Shown here: positions 19,201-27,823 of the stretch, one piece after another | How positions within the stretch are numbered: the first letter of the stretch is position 1 | Layout of the letters: every line of letters starts with the position of its first letter | Notes under the pieces: generated by a model | What the model saw: the letters and a program-made list of their open reading frames with translations, nothing else | The model's database searches: none | What the model was told of the DNA's origin: nothing | NCBI GenBank assembly: GCA_038148895.1 | Contig: JBBVGQ010000003.1 | From: Tamlana sp038148895 | GTDB lineage: Bacteria > Bacteroidota > Bacteroidia > Flavobacteriales > Flavobacteriaceae | DNA: 64,000 nucleotides | Direction: 5' to 3' (one strand) | Translations under genes and position numbers: made by a program

Positions 19201-19515
19201 AATAACAAAGTCTCTTTTTGTTCCAATGGTTAGGGTTTGGGTTTTATAACCAAGTGTAGAAACGACCAATTGATGATTGACATTTTTTACCCTGATTGCA
19301 AAGTTTCCATCAAAATCGGTAACAACACCTGTAACTGTACGCTTTTCTGCATCTTGCTCAATCACGGTTGCCCCTAAAAGTGGTTCTTTTGTGCCTGCAT
19401 CCAGAACTTGACCTCTGATGACTTCATCAGTCACCTGAGCGTAGCCCTGTAAAGACCATAAGGAGATTAATATAAATGAAAAACGGTAAAATAAGTTGGT
19501 AGTATAATATTTCAT
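16234..19515 (-). CDS. SusC/RagA-family TonB-dependent transporter (second pair)
   Basis: 1093-aa outer-membrane TonB-dependent channel. Signal peptide ends LQGYAQ; a carboxypeptidase-D-like regulatory domain (~33-110; IRGQVLDAGTKEPLLGATV) is followed by the plug with RIRGTSSITGSSDPLVVVDGMPYE and ESITILKDAAATAMWGARAASGVLIINTK segments, which define the SusC family. The barrel ends in the classic aromatic terminal strand RRFTLGLRTRF. It begins 1 nt after the stop codon of the large FAS1 gene and stops 20 nt before susD. It is closer to the common SusC pattern than the other SusC in this operon. Confidence 0.95.
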   Translation of the reverse strand: MKYYTTNLFYRFSFILISLWSLQGYAQVTDEVIRGQVLDAGTKEPLLGATVIEQDAEKRTVTGVVTDFDGNFAIRVKNVNHQLVVSTLGYKTQTLTIGTKRDFVINMVENIEGLDEIVISATKTPESGLLNIAARDLTTSAVTISAVDVENTQAASIDEALQGRVPGVDITATSGDPGAGMQIRIRGTSSITGSSDPLVVVDGMPYETSIPEDFNFGSADEQGYAALLNIAPTDIESITILKDAAATAMWGARAASGVLIINTKRGSVGKPKIGYSFTGTYSKLPRTIPMLSGDQYSQLIPEAFMNRTGTPLNTLTIKEFQYDPQEVYWYKNYGNNTDWVEAITQTGTTGEHNLSLQGGGEKARYFTSIGYYNSKGVTKGTGFERINGRLNLDYVVSNRIRFKADISYTHTDTERNYVNGTGSGDRVRSIAYTKMPNMSIYEYDDLGDLTPNYFSPAQNIQGAYPRTYNPVALAEYASNQQTGYRIVPHFNLKVDLIPNKLISTFDLQFDFNSTKAKAFLPQNATGRPFTETVVNRASDADVDATSVTSKTNFIYTPNLGSEDHKLQTILSLQTNDYRYESHQALTSNTASVFLTDPSVPSRTQNSELSLYNNNSQARSVAALINAQYGLLDRYIINVGLRGDGDSKFGPENRYAVFPSVSARWRVSGEPFMESLDFVDDFSFRASLGQSGRAPRYDYRYFNIYGNFNSEYLGLNGVYPQNMELTNLKWETLTGKNLGINLQMFDKRFQIDVDIYQNRTRDLLFQNLDVTTISGYNNISDQNVGVIDNQGWEIGLYTTPFKSDKWKVDFNFNISRNENIIREISEFFPSESGNIDRNGQFKRFLQTDNPFGSFYGYRFKGVYPDLASTQARDANGDIIVGPNGQTVYMRFNYPSIDYVFQPGDAIYEDINHDGNIDSRDVVYLGNSNPKFSGGFGPSITFDKKFKLLLFFTYRLDYDIINGTDMSTTNMYTYDNQSTATLSRWRNPGDVTNIPRAVYGAAYNWLGSDRYVEDASFLRFRSATFSYNFDKEFLKKLKLDDLNLYFTADNILTFTKYRGQDPEVNMRGGDPFGIAIDYSRTPPTRRFTLGLRTRF

Positions 19516-19516
19516 T

Positions 19517-21751
19517 TTATTCCGTGTATAAAAGATAATTATCTATTAAGTGAATTAAAGAACGGTCGGCTAAATTGTTACTTTGATTTGGTATGTAACT
19601 GGAAAATCGATTGGCAGAATCAACAAAAATGAGTTCATCTGGAGCACTTATAACATTAATGTATGTTTTGTTACCCTCAAAATCCTTCAATAAAGTTTCG
19701 GTTTGACCATTAATCAAGCCGTCATCAGATGCGGTACGGGTGGCCAAAATGTGGTATTTTATGAAAGCTTCAACTTTATCCCTATCTTCGGGAGTACTCG
19801 GATTATAATTAGGTTGTCCAAGAGAATTAGCTGGAAGCACTCCATCTGCAACTGCCTGAAGTATGGCATCATTACTTGGTATGGCAAAAGTGTAAGAAGT
19901 TCCCAGTTCAACACCCTGAATACTACCTGTAGCCGTGTCATACAAAGCTGAACTGTAAAGAAAACGGAAAAAGTTAAAATATCCTGATCCAGGCAGTAGG
20001 GCTAGAGCAAACAAGTCAAGACCTTGCGGCTCTTCACTAAAATCTAGAACATCATCTATATAATACGTCCTACCATTGCGTTGGTCTTCAAAACCAATAA
20101 TATTAACCCGAACATTGTCAACTTCATTTCCAGCGGCCCAAACTTGATTGTTATCCCATTTAATATACTCTCCAGCCAAATCAAAATCTCCGGTACGGAT
20201 AATCCCTGAACCTGAAAGATCATTCATTTCATCATTTGGAGTAGGAACAATTCCGTTATAAAGCACACGTAATAAACGTGTTCTTGCCAGTGTACCTGCA
20301 ACGGTGTTACCTGTTTCTGGGTCTGTATAAACCCATTCACTACGGTTTATGTTGTATTCAAAACCATGGTCGCGCAAAATTTCATCTGATGGAAGAAACA
20401 AGGTGTATCTTCCCGTTATATTACTTATTATTTCTCGATAACCAGAACCATCGTTATATAGACGAGTAGCTAAGGTAAAATCTGGATCTAAATATGCTGA
20501 AGTGTAAACACTATAAAACAAATTGGATTCTTGAATTTTGTTGGTTCCATAGAAAAAGCCATTGCTTAGGACTTTGGCCTCAAGAATATCTGTATTTACA
20601 TCAAAACGTATATCCTCGTCCAATCCATTACTATATGTAGGCAATAGGGATGGCCACACAGCGTTCTGGACCATGTGCGCATTATAGAGATCGACAAAAA
20701 TATACTTTGGCAATTTATCAAGAGCCGTATAGTTCTTTAGAAGTACCTCATCTATAAATTCTTGAAAAACTGTATTTTCTGGAGCAAACAATGTGTAAGC
20801 ATCATACTGACCATCGTTATCGGCTTCCTTAATGTAATTTTCATTATTTGGTGAAAAAAACAACTCAGGATCATATACTTTTACATAAACCTCATCTGTT
20901 TTTCTTGTAAAGTTTTGATAGGTGTCTGTTGCATCCTGATCAAAAATATATTCAACCAAGTTGGTTTCTAACAAATCCCTAAAGATACTGTAATCTGAAC
21001 TTTCTTCAAGCTTTTGGTCTAAACTGATTAAGGGAAGTGAAACCTTATCCACTTCATGAATAATACCGTTCTCGGCAACTATATCTGCTTGAACAGTTTT
21101 ACCTCCAAGAACATTAAAGCCTGTATAGGATGAATTAGAATAGAAATATTGATAGTCAAAAGCACTTAAACCAAGTGCATCCATATATTCTGAAACAAAA
21201 TAAGAGATGTATTTATTGTTGTTATCCCCTGGAATATAATAATCTCCACCTAACCCATTGTTTCTATTAGAACCAGCAACCACAATTGAGTTGCCATCAA
21301 CCATTTTATTTTGAAAACCATCATAATAAGCCGTTCTTCGTCTAAATGCATTATCTTCTTCCCAGCCAGTTGATGACTGATAATCTGACAGCCTTTCGGT
21401 TCTAAAAGCATTATAAATTAGAGCGTATCTAACAATCTTTGAGGCGGTTATCGAATCAATACTGGCAACACTTGATATTCCTTGTTCTTGGAAAAAATCT
21501 TCAAAAGCATCATCATTAGGCGCCATCATGGTCCAGTAACCAGATTTGCTCAAAATATCTTTATATCCGGCCTTTTCAATTAAAGCTGTTAAGTTGGTAA
21601 AATTACCATGGGCTTCCAATTGCTGAAAAATAGGATCTTCTAAATCGTCAGGTCTTGCATAGTAATTGTCAAACTCTTCTTTGCTACTACAATTAGTCAA
21701 GAAGATTACAACCGGCAAGAAAAATAAATAGCAGAGTATTTTTTTATTCAT
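19517..21751 (-). CDS. Large FAS1-repeat lipoprotein, first gene of the uptake operon
   Basis: 744-aa lipoprotein with lipobox FLTNC. I see about four FAS1-like modules: ~40-240 (YWTMMAPNDDAF, ENGIIHEVDKV), ~245-405 (AYTLFAPENTVF, SNGFFYGTNKI), ~410-575 (RYTLFLPSDEIL) and ~580-744 (SYTFAIPSNDAI, RSLIHLIDNYLL). Each keeps the hydrophobic-T-hydrophobic-P-x-[ND]-[ED] signature of the family; some have large inserts. No enzyme motif is present. It precedes susC by 1 nt, so its translation is coupled to the transporter, and a surface role in holding polysaccharide or organising the SusCD complexes is inferred. The shared operator at 21891-21910 lies upstream. Confidence 0.8.
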   Translation of the reverse strand: MNKKILCYLFFLPVVIFLTNCSSKEEFDNYYARPDDLEDPIFQQLEAHGNFTNLTALIEKAGYKDILSKSGYWTMMAPNDDAFEDFFQEQGISSVASIDSITASKIVRYALIYNAFRTERLSDYQSSTGWEEDNAFRRRTAYYDGFQNKMVDGNSIVVAGSNRNNGLGGDYYIPGDNNNKYISYFVSEYMDALGLSAFDYQYFYSNSSYTGFNVLGGKTVQADIVAENGIIHEVDKVSLPLISLDQKLEESSDYSIFRDLLETNLVEYIFDQDATDTYQNFTRKTDEVYVKVYDPELFFSPNNENYIKEADNDGQYDAYTLFAPENTVFQEFIDEVLLKNYTALDKLPKYIFVDLYNAHMVQNAVWPSLLPTYSNGLDEDIRFDVNTDILEAKVLSNGFFYGTNKIQESNLFYSVYTSAYLDPDFTLATRLYNDGSGYREIISNITGRYTLFLPSDEILRDHGFEYNINRSEWVYTDPETGNTVAGTLARTRLLRVLYNGIVPTPNDEMNDLSGSGIIRTGDFDLAGEYIKWDNNQVWAAGNEVDNVRVNIIGFEDQRNGRTYYIDDVLDFSEEPQGLDLFALALLPGSGYFNFFRFLYSSALYDTATGSIQGVELGTSYTFAIPSNDAILQAVADGVLPANSLGQPNYNPSTPEDRDKVEAFIKYHILATRTASDDGLINGQTETLLKDFEGNKTYINVISAPDELIFVDSANRFSSYIPNQSNNLADRSLIHLIDNYLLYTE

Positions 21752-21865
21752 TATTAGTTGAATTGATTTTATAAAGTTGTTAAAATGATTTAGTTGGCTA
21801 AAAACATGTTAAGGTAACATTTCTATTTGAAACTATTTAACAATATTTTAGAAAAATTTAACACT

Positions 21866-21910
21866 CAAAATTATGATTACGTAATTTAAACACCATCCTG
21901 CACCATCCTG
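21866..21910 (-). promoter_or_regulatory. Promoter of the SusC/SusD/FAS1 operon with direct-repeat operator
   Basis: On the minus strand the motif CAGGATGGTGCAGGATGGTG (21910 to 21891) is a perfect 10-bp tandem repeat. After 21 nt it is followed by TAATTTTG (21873 to 21866), a perfect TAnnTTTG -7 element. This predicts an RNA start about 110 nt before the FAS1 gene. The same motif and the same spacing occur at 27747-27791 and 29032-29076. The rest of 21752-22051 is AT-rich and holds no gene; a weak AT-only inverted repeat near 21980 could be a terminator for the preceding CE12 gene. Confidence 0.6.
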
Positions 21911-22051
21911 TTTAGTTAATTAAACAACATCCCAAAATTTAAGACACAGTATTACAGAACGTTATACTTATTTAATTTCTTAATATTAACTGATATTAAA
22001 TTAAATTTTGCTTTTTTCTTTTAAAATTGCTTTCAAATTTGTCAAAACTGA

Positions 22052-23554
22052 TTACTTGTTTGGGTAAATGCAGCCTCTCAAGCCAATTTCTTTGTGCGCT
22101 TTTAAAATTTTTGCTAAGATTTTAGCTGTAAAAGTTGCACCTTCTATACCTGTATGTGTATGGTCTTTAGGAAAAAACTCCTTTACCTTTTCTTTGCCTA
22201 ACTCTTGATATTTTTGGGCAATGGCATCACTCAAATCTATATAAATAGCATTTTCGGCTTCAGCTGATTCTTTGGCCCATTTTACATAAGTATCAAATCT
22301 CTGTTCAACTTTTTCATTAGGCCATTCGTTTCGAGGGGTTAAACTCAAAACGATAGGCATAGCACCTTTTTCTTTGGTTTCCCGAATCATTTTTTTCATG
22401 TACCATCCGTAAGTATGTACGGTTTCGGTAACACTATCTCTTTTAACTTCCTGTGTTTCGTCTCCCATGCCTTTTAAAGACCCCCTGTATTTGGCTTTAT
22501 CTATATTTCCTGCGTCATTATGGCCAAATTGAAGAAACACATAATCACCTTTCTGAAATTCTGCTTTCGCTTCATCCCATAAACCTTCAAAAATAAAGGT
22601 ACGAGAACTTCTACCTCCTCTGGCTTTATTGATGACATTGACTTGCATGGTATCACAAAATTTAGGGAAAGCCATACCCCAACCAATTGCATTGGGGTTA
22701 CTGCTGTTGGCCATAGTTGAATCTCCGATTAAAAAAATATTCTTCTTTTTTGGTAACTGAGTTTTAGGGTTTTCAAGAATATAATCTTTTAAAGAATTAT
22801 CGGTTTTCTTTAGTTCGTTAGCAATTATTGAGGCAGCCATTAAAGCTCCTTTGGCAGATGTATGGGTGTGGTCGCGTTTATAAAAGTAGGTTTCAGTAAC
22901 ATTCTCCTCACCTAAACCTTCCATTTTTGTTGCCATTTCATTGTTCAAATCAATAAAGGTAACATCATTTCTTTCAGCTATTTGTTTTGCCCATAATCCG
23001 TAAGAATTGTTATTTCTTGGCACTTTACCATCTTTCCAATCGTTTCTGGGAATCGGCGACATAATTACCGGAATTGCACCCTTTCCTTTGGTATCCTTCA
23101 CTACTTTTTCAATATACCAACCATAGCTGTGCACAATTTCGTGTACGCCAGTTATCATGTTATCAATTTCTTCCGTTTCTTCACCTACTCCTTTTATGGT
23201 ACCCCGAGCGCGAATAGTATCATTGACGGGGCCATTATCATTATGGCCAAATTGAATCAATACGTAATCGCCTTGTTTCAGTTTGTTACATACCGTATCC
23301 CACAAACCTAAATTTTGAAAAGTCCGACTACTGGTGCCTCCCAAAGCATGATTTTCAACACTTACTTTTGAAGAATCTAAAAATTGACCAATAAAATCGC
23401 CCCAGCCCCAAAGACCTCCATAACCATCGCCTCTACCATTTTTCACGGTTGAATCCCCAACTGTGTAAACTGTTGGTTTTATGTCAGGCTGTTGTGCACA
23501 ACTGGAAAATGATATTGTAAATAGAATGATGGTCAAAAACTTAAATGCTTTCAT
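22052..23554 (-). CDS. Tandem CE12-type SGNH esterase (two catalytic modules)
   Basis: Lipoprotein (lipobox SSC) with two complete CE12/rhamnogalacturonan-acetylesterase-like SGNH modules in one 500-aa chain. Module 1: GDST with Ser ~35, GHND ~103-106, DHTH ~228-231. Module 2: GDST with Ser ~279, GHND ~344-347, DHTH ~464-467. All catalytic Ser, Gly, Asn, Asp and His positions are kept in both, and the modules share long similar segments (YGWY, PRN-W, DHTHT), so this is an internal duplication with both halves probably active. CE12 enzymes remove acetyl groups from rhamnogalacturonan I or other pectin. Last gene of the esterase/GH2 operon, 18 nt after the GH2 gene. Confidence 0.9.
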   Translation of the reverse strand: MKAFKFLTIILFTISFSSCAQQPDIKPTVYTVGDSTVKNGRGDGYGGLWGWGDFIGQFLDSSKVSVENHALGGTSSRTFQNLGLWDTVCNKLKQGDYVLIQFGHNDNGPVNDTIRARGTIKGVGEETEEIDNMITGVHEIVHSYGWYIEKVVKDTKGKGAIPVIMSPIPRNDWKDGKVPRNNNSYGLWAKQIAERNDVTFIDLNNEMATKMEGLGEENVTETYFYKRDHTHTSAKGALMAASIIANELKKTDNSLKDYILENPKTQLPKKKNIFLIGDSTMANSSNPNAIGWGMAFPKFCDTMQVNVINKARGGRSSRTFIFEGLWDEAKAEFQKGDYVFLQFGHNDAGNIDKAKYRGSLKGMGDETQEVKRDSVTETVHTYGWYMKKMIRETKEKGAMPIVLSLTPRNEWPNEKVEQRFDTYVKWAKESAEAENAIYIDLSDAIAQKYQELGKEKVKEFFPKDHTHTGIEGATFTAKILAKILKAHKEIGLRGCIYPNK

Positions 23555-23572
23555 ATTATATTTTGAAATGGA

Positions 23573-26431
23573 TTAATTGTTTCTAAAATCGAACCATAAA
23601 GTCATGGGAATACCATCGTCTCCACTTTTGATTCTAATGTTTGTTGGCTGGCTCTCTGGACCTTGATGTTCCAAAGGCTTAAAGGCTCTCATGGCCGGTA
23701 TTTCATACATAAATGAAATATTACCACCGGGAAACTCAGGTTGTGGAAACGTTTTGGAAACCGCGTATTTTGGCAAATCTGGAGTGAATAGTCTTAAAAA
23801 CAGATTGTCATTTTCACTAAAAAATTTATAGTCTCCTGTTTGGGTTTTTAGGTTCCCTGCAACAAAGTTAGCATGGTAGCCTTTAAATTCAGGATACACC
23901 AAATTCTCAAAACTTTCACCTGTTATGGTATTATTGTAATCTTTCTGCCAAAGCCCAAATTCTGTTCCTTTAATCCTGTTTTTCCAAACGTGGTAAGGAC
24001 CGTTACCTATAAACTTAATGCCTTCTACACCTTCTTCAGGAAAATCGAAAGTGATACCAAATTTATTAATCTCTCCTTCAAAGAATGCCCCATCAAAACC
24101 ATTGTTGCTTCCGGCATTTTTCAATACAACCATTTCCATCTTTAAACGCCCATCGTTAAACAGTGTCCATTTTGCAGAGTGGATTCCTCCTGAATATTTA
24201 ATATTACAAATAGCTGCACTATCGGTTTCTTCAGTTGAAATATTTTCAACTTGAGCCTTCATGCCAATGGGTCGTGGACCATTTGCAAAAGGTACATTTC
24301 CCTTTTTGTTTTCAATACTGATGATTTCACCTGTTTTGACATCAAATTTCATACTAACCTCTTTACTTTTTAAAAGCACCTCATCACCAACCTTTGTGGC
24401 TTTGGCTGACTTTTTTACTTCATTCTTTTCAATAAATTTTTTAGCAAAATAAGAAGCACGATGAATTGGCCAAGACCAAGTGTAAATTTCCCTACCATGT
24501 TTATCGTTAGCAGTAATTTCCAACCAATCGCCTTCAAAAAAGTTTTCAGGAATATCGAATTGTATTTTTCGGGTTTCACCGGGTTCTATGCTTTCAATTT
24601 TAATAGGGTTTGATGCTATAACTTCAGCTTTAGCATCAGTATATAAAATGCTATTATTGGCTTTTAAAACCTTGTATGCCAATTTACATTTATTAAGATT
24701 TGTATAGATATATTCATTTGAAATTAGAAAAGAGCCATCAAATTTTGAGGTGATTCTTTTTGGTTGAAATTGAATGGGCGACCACACTTCTTTTACAGTA
24801 AAAAAGCTGCCTTCCTTTTCTCTGTGTGGTCCTAAAACACCATCGGCAGCCAAGTTTCCTTTGGAATCGTATTTCTGCTCACCCGTCCAATCGGTTCTCA
24901 ATACCGCTTCGTCCAACATGGCCCACATAAATCCACCGGCAAATAAGGGACTCTGCTTATAACGTTTCCAAAAATCTTCCAAACCTGCTCCAATACCATT
25001 ATCATAAGTACCATGCATAAATTCGGTTGGAAGAAATACATTTTCGCCATTATTAAAACGGTGCATACCAGTTAAATAGGTTGGATAATGGTGTGTGTCC
25101 CAACCGTTAAAATCTGCCCATGGATGGATGACGATACGCTTTTGTGGGTCGTATCCGTGAAAAACATGGTCTATTTCGTAATTCCAGCCACCTTCATTGC
25201 CATGATCCCAAATAATTACCGACGGATGATTTACATCGCGCTGAACGGTTTCCTTAATAAGCTTAGTTCCTGTTTTAGTATCGTAGCCATTTTGCCAACC
25301 GGCAACTTCGTTTAAAACAAATAACCCAAGAGAATCGCAAACATCTAAAAAATGCTCATCACCCGGATAATGGCCTCTAACCGCGTTCATATTCATATCC
25401 TTGATTAAATTAACATCAAGAACACTAATCGCCTTAGTAGTGCTCCTACCAGATTCTGGCCAAATGGTGTGTCGGTTTATACCTTTCATTATGATTTTTT
25501 TACCATTAACGTAAATACCATCCTTTTTTTGAAATTCGATGGTTCTGAAACCAATTCTTGTTTTAGAAGTGTGAAGTGTTAAACCGTTATTCTTCAATGA
25601 TAGGGATAAACTATATAAATTTGGTGATTCCGGATTCCAAGGTTTTACGTTTTCCCACTTAGCTTCAATAGTTTGAAAATCTGAATCATTTTTTAATGGA
25701 ATAGTAATAGACTTAAAATTTCCATCACCATTTATCGGACTTATACTAGCTTCGACAACCGAGTTTTTTGGAACGTTAACTAAGTTTAAATCTGCACGCA
25801 ACGAACCATCCATTTTGGCATCAATAGCAACATGCTCGATATAAGATTCTGGTGAAACCTCTAACCAAACTGGACGATAAATACCACCAAATAACCACCA
25901 ATCGGTTTTCCGTTCTGCGGCATTTACACTGTTGTTGCTTGAATGTTTTGAAACATGGGCTTCCAACAAGTTTTCACCTCCATAATTTAACAGTGAAGTT
26001 ATATTGTATTTGAATTCATAAAATCCACCTTGATGGATATCACCAGCCGATTTTCCATTTATTTTTACTTCGGTATCAGTCATGGCTCCACCAAACACAA
26101 TGGTAATGTTTTTTCCTTTATAATCCTCTGGGATATTGAACTTGTATTTGTAAAACCCTTCTTCCTTACTGGGTTCATCTTGATTTAACTCTTTGTACCA
26201 ACGACCATAAGTATACTCGCCAAAACCTTCCAACTCCCAATTGGATGGCACATTTATAGTTGTCCATTTTTTACTGTTATTTCCATCGGTACACATGAAC
26301 TCCCATTTTACAGGGTTTTCAAAATCTTTACCGGACAAGTATATTTTTTTAGTTTCTTGTGCAGACAAACTCAGGCTAAAAAGCAGAATGAATACAAAAA
26401 GGATGTTTAGTTTAGAGGTATTTTTTATCAT
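23573..26431 (-). CDS. GH2 beta-galactosidase-like glycoside hydrolase
   Basis: 952-aa secreted GH2 enzyme, signal peptide ending LSLSAQ. The order is sugar-binding (jelly-roll) domain (~40-200), Ig-like domain (~205-300), TIM barrel (~300-560) and C-terminal beta-sandwich like the E. coli LacZ small-chain region (~690-920, FIGNGPYHVWKNR). The acid/base motif GNEGG (Asn-Glu at ~412-413) and the nucleophile segment PTEFMHG (Glu ~470) are intact. In a pectin locus it probably removes beta-galactose from rhamnogalacturonan side chains, after deacetylation by the flanking CE12-type proteins; other GH2 activities (beta-glucuronidase, arabinosidase) cannot be excluded. It starts 5 nt after the upstream esterase gene. 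Confidence 0.9.
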   Translation of the reverse strand: MIKNTSKLNILFVFILLFSLSLSAQETKKIYLSGKDFENPVKWEFMCTDGNNSKKWTTINVPSNWELEGFGEYTYGRWYKELNQDEPSKEEGFYKYKFNIPEDYKGKNITIVFGGAMTDTEVKINGKSAGDIHQGGFYEFKYNITSLLNYGGENLLEAHVSKHSSNNSVNAAERKTDWWLFGGIYRPVWLEVSPESYIEHVAIDAKMDGSLRADLNLVNVPKNSVVEASISPINGDGNFKSITIPLKNDSDFQTIEAKWENVKPWNPESPNLYSLSLSLKNNGLTLHTSKTRIGFRTIEFQKKDGIYVNGKKIIMKGINRHTIWPESGRSTTKAISVLDVNLIKDMNMNAVRGHYPGDEHFLDVCDSLGLFVLNEVAGWQNGYDTKTGTKLIKETVQRDVNHPSVIIWDHGNEGGWNYEIDHVFHGYDPQKRIVIHPWADFNGWDTHHYPTYLTGMHRFNNGENVFLPTEFMHGTYDNGIGAGLEDFWKRYKQSPLFAGGFMWAMLDEAVLRTDWTGEQKYDSKGNLAADGVLGPHREKEGSFFTVKEVWSPIQFQPKRITSKFDGSFLISNEYIYTNLNKCKLAYKVLKANNSILYTDAKAEVIASNPIKIESIEPGETRKIQFDIPENFFEGDWLEITANDKHGREIYTWSWPIHRASYFAKKFIEKNEVKKSAKATKVGDEVLLKSKEVSMKFDVKTGEIISIENKKGNVPFANGPRPIGMKAQVENISTEETDSAAICNIKYSGGIHSAKWTLFNDGRLKMEMVVLKNAGSNNGFDGAFFEGEINKFGITFDFPEEGVEGIKFIGNGPYHVWKNRIKGTEFGLWQKDYNNTITGESFENLVYPEFKGYHANFVAGNLKTQTGDYKFFSENDNLFLRLFTPDLPKYAVSKTFPQPEFPGGNISFMYEIPAMRAFKPLEHQGPESQPTNIRIKSGDDGIPMTLWFDFRNN

Positions 26432-26436
26432 ATTAT

Positions 26437-27732
26437 TTAATTTCCATCGGGTTTTTCTATTTCAAAACGGGTACTCATTGGCAAGGTCCAATCGCTAAAA
26501 TCATCAGGGTTTTTAGGATTGTAATCAGGAATGTCCGTTTTTAAATATTTCACAAGTTCTAAATTTAAATCTTTTATGCCTTTCACCACGCACTTCGCAA
26601 TCTCATTAGCTCCAAAACTGTTAAAATGGGTATTATCCTCCAGCGCTTTGGTTTGATTGGGGAAAGTTTGGGCAGGATATTGCACAAAAGCTTTTCGTGA
26701 CGGTTCATCTCCCCAAGCCTCATACATGTCTGTTGTCATTTTTGTAATATCTATGAGAGGTACTTGCAAATCACTTGCCACTTTTCTCATGGCGTCAGGG
26801 TAATCGCCATGAGTTGGTTTTAAAGTTCCATCAGCATTAAAAGATCTACGCTGTGTTGGCGTACATAAAATAGGAATACCTCCTTTATCTCGAATAGCTT
26901 GGATGTATTCTTTCAAAAAATTCGTGTAAGATTGCCAAGGGCCTACACCTTCACCCTTACGTTTTTCGTCATTATGGGCAAACTCAATAAATACATAGTC
27001 ACCTTTCTTCAATAAAGATAGTATTTTTTCTAATCGTTTAGCGCCTTTAAATGCACTTAATGAAGATCCTGATTCCGCATAATTAGCCACTACAATATTC
27101 TCATTAAGGTAATTGGTAATGAATTGTCCCCAAGATGCCCAAGGTTCTACATCTTGATCGGTTACTGTAGAGTCACCAGCTAAAAAAATGGTCTTTACGC
27201 TATCTGCCGAGCTTATCTCAATGCTTTTAATGGCTGATTTTCCCAAAAATTCCAATGTTAATTTATCATCCCAATTTAATTGACCTTTATCTCTGTCTTT
27301 TATTGGTATGGCACGTTCTTCATTAATTTTAGGTGAGCGAACATTTACTATAAAAGAATAGTGCTTTGCATCCTTCTTATTTAACTCAACCTCCTTAAGC
27401 ATTAACCGTCTCGATTCCGCTTTTATAGTAGTATTTCCATTTTTCCTTCCGCCTAGAATAACATCTACTTTATAGTTGCCTTCGGGCAGTTTTACCGAAA
27501 AATAAATAGATGTTTTACCTGAGATATAATCTTTTTTGAAAGTGACTTCCTTTCCAGATTCAAAATCAAATCCGTAGCCCAAATTTTCATTGAAAGCAAT
27601 TGGATCATTGATTGAAATAGCATTGGTGTTATTAGCCTTTTTTCCGAAGATAAATGATTTGTTTAACGAGTTGTTTTGGGCTGTTAAACTTGAGAAACAA
27701 AATAAAAAAACGTACTTGTAGAAACCTGACAT
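26437..27732 (-). CDS. SGNH/CE12-type esterase with N-terminal beta-sandwich domain
   Basis: Secreted esterase, 431 aa from the ATG at 27732. That ATG starts a good signal peptide (MSGFYKYVFLFCFSSLTAQ), whereas the longer frame would begin inside the shared operator motif. Residues ~20-170 look like a galactose-binding-like beta-sandwich (FDFESGKEVTF, GNYKVDVILGG). The SGNH domain follows: GDSTVTD (nucleophile Ser), FAHNDEKRKGEG (block III Asn) and DNTHFNSFGA (Asp/His). This architecture is known from rhamnogalacturonan acetylesterases. It heads the operon with GH2 (5-nt gap) and the tandem CE12 gene. Confidence 0.88.
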   Translation of the reverse strand: MSGFYKYVFLFCFSSLTAQNNSLNKSFIFGKKANNTNAISINDPIAFNENLGYGFDFESGKEVTFKKDYISGKTSIYFSVKLPEGNYKVDVILGGRKNGNTTIKAESRRLMLKEVELNKKDAKHYSFIVNVRSPKINEERAIPIKDRDKGQLNWDDKLTLEFLGKSAIKSIEISSADSVKTIFLAGDSTVTDQDVEPWASWGQFITNYLNENIVVANYAESGSSLSAFKGAKRLEKILSLLKKGDYVFIEFAHNDEKRKGEGVGPWQSYTNFLKEYIQAIRDKGGIPILCTPTQRRSFNADGTLKPTHGDYPDAMRKVASDLQVPLIDITKMTTDMYEAWGDEPSRKAFVQYPAQTFPNQTKALEDNTHFNSFGANEIAKCVVKGIKDLNLELVKYLKTDIPDYNPKNPDDFSDWTLPMSTRFEIEKPDGN

Positions 27733-27746
27733 AAATGAATTTTCGA

Positions 27747-27791
27747 CTAAATTATCCTTAAAATAAAAAAAATCCATCCTGTACTATGATG
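27747..27791 (-). promoter_or_regulatory. Promoter of the esterase/GH2 operon with shared operator
   Basis: On the minus strand CATCATAGTACAGGATGGAT (27791 to 27772) matches the operators at 21891-21910 and 29032-29051. The CAGGAT core is followed after 21 nt by TAATTTAG (27754 to 27747), one mismatch from TAnnTTTG. The predicted leader before the chosen ATG at 27732 would be very short (about 10 nt), the weak point of this call. Confidence 0.5.
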
Positions 27792-27823
27792 AATCTTTAA
27801 ATTTAATGAAGTTTAAACTTTAA

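Noticed and set aside
21891..21910. Tandem 10-bp repeat considered as a CRISPR or simple satellite
   Set aside because: Only two copies without spacers; its alignment with two other promoters makes an operator more likely.
21980..22000. AT-only inverted repeat TTAATAT/ATATTAA as terminator of the CE12 operon
   Set aside because: The stem has no GC pairs and no clear U tract, so it is too weak to list as a terminator.
27733..27777. Longer start for the SGNH esterase at 27777
   Set aside because: The 15 extra residues precede an intact signal peptide and would begin inside the shared operator; the ATG at 27732 fits better.
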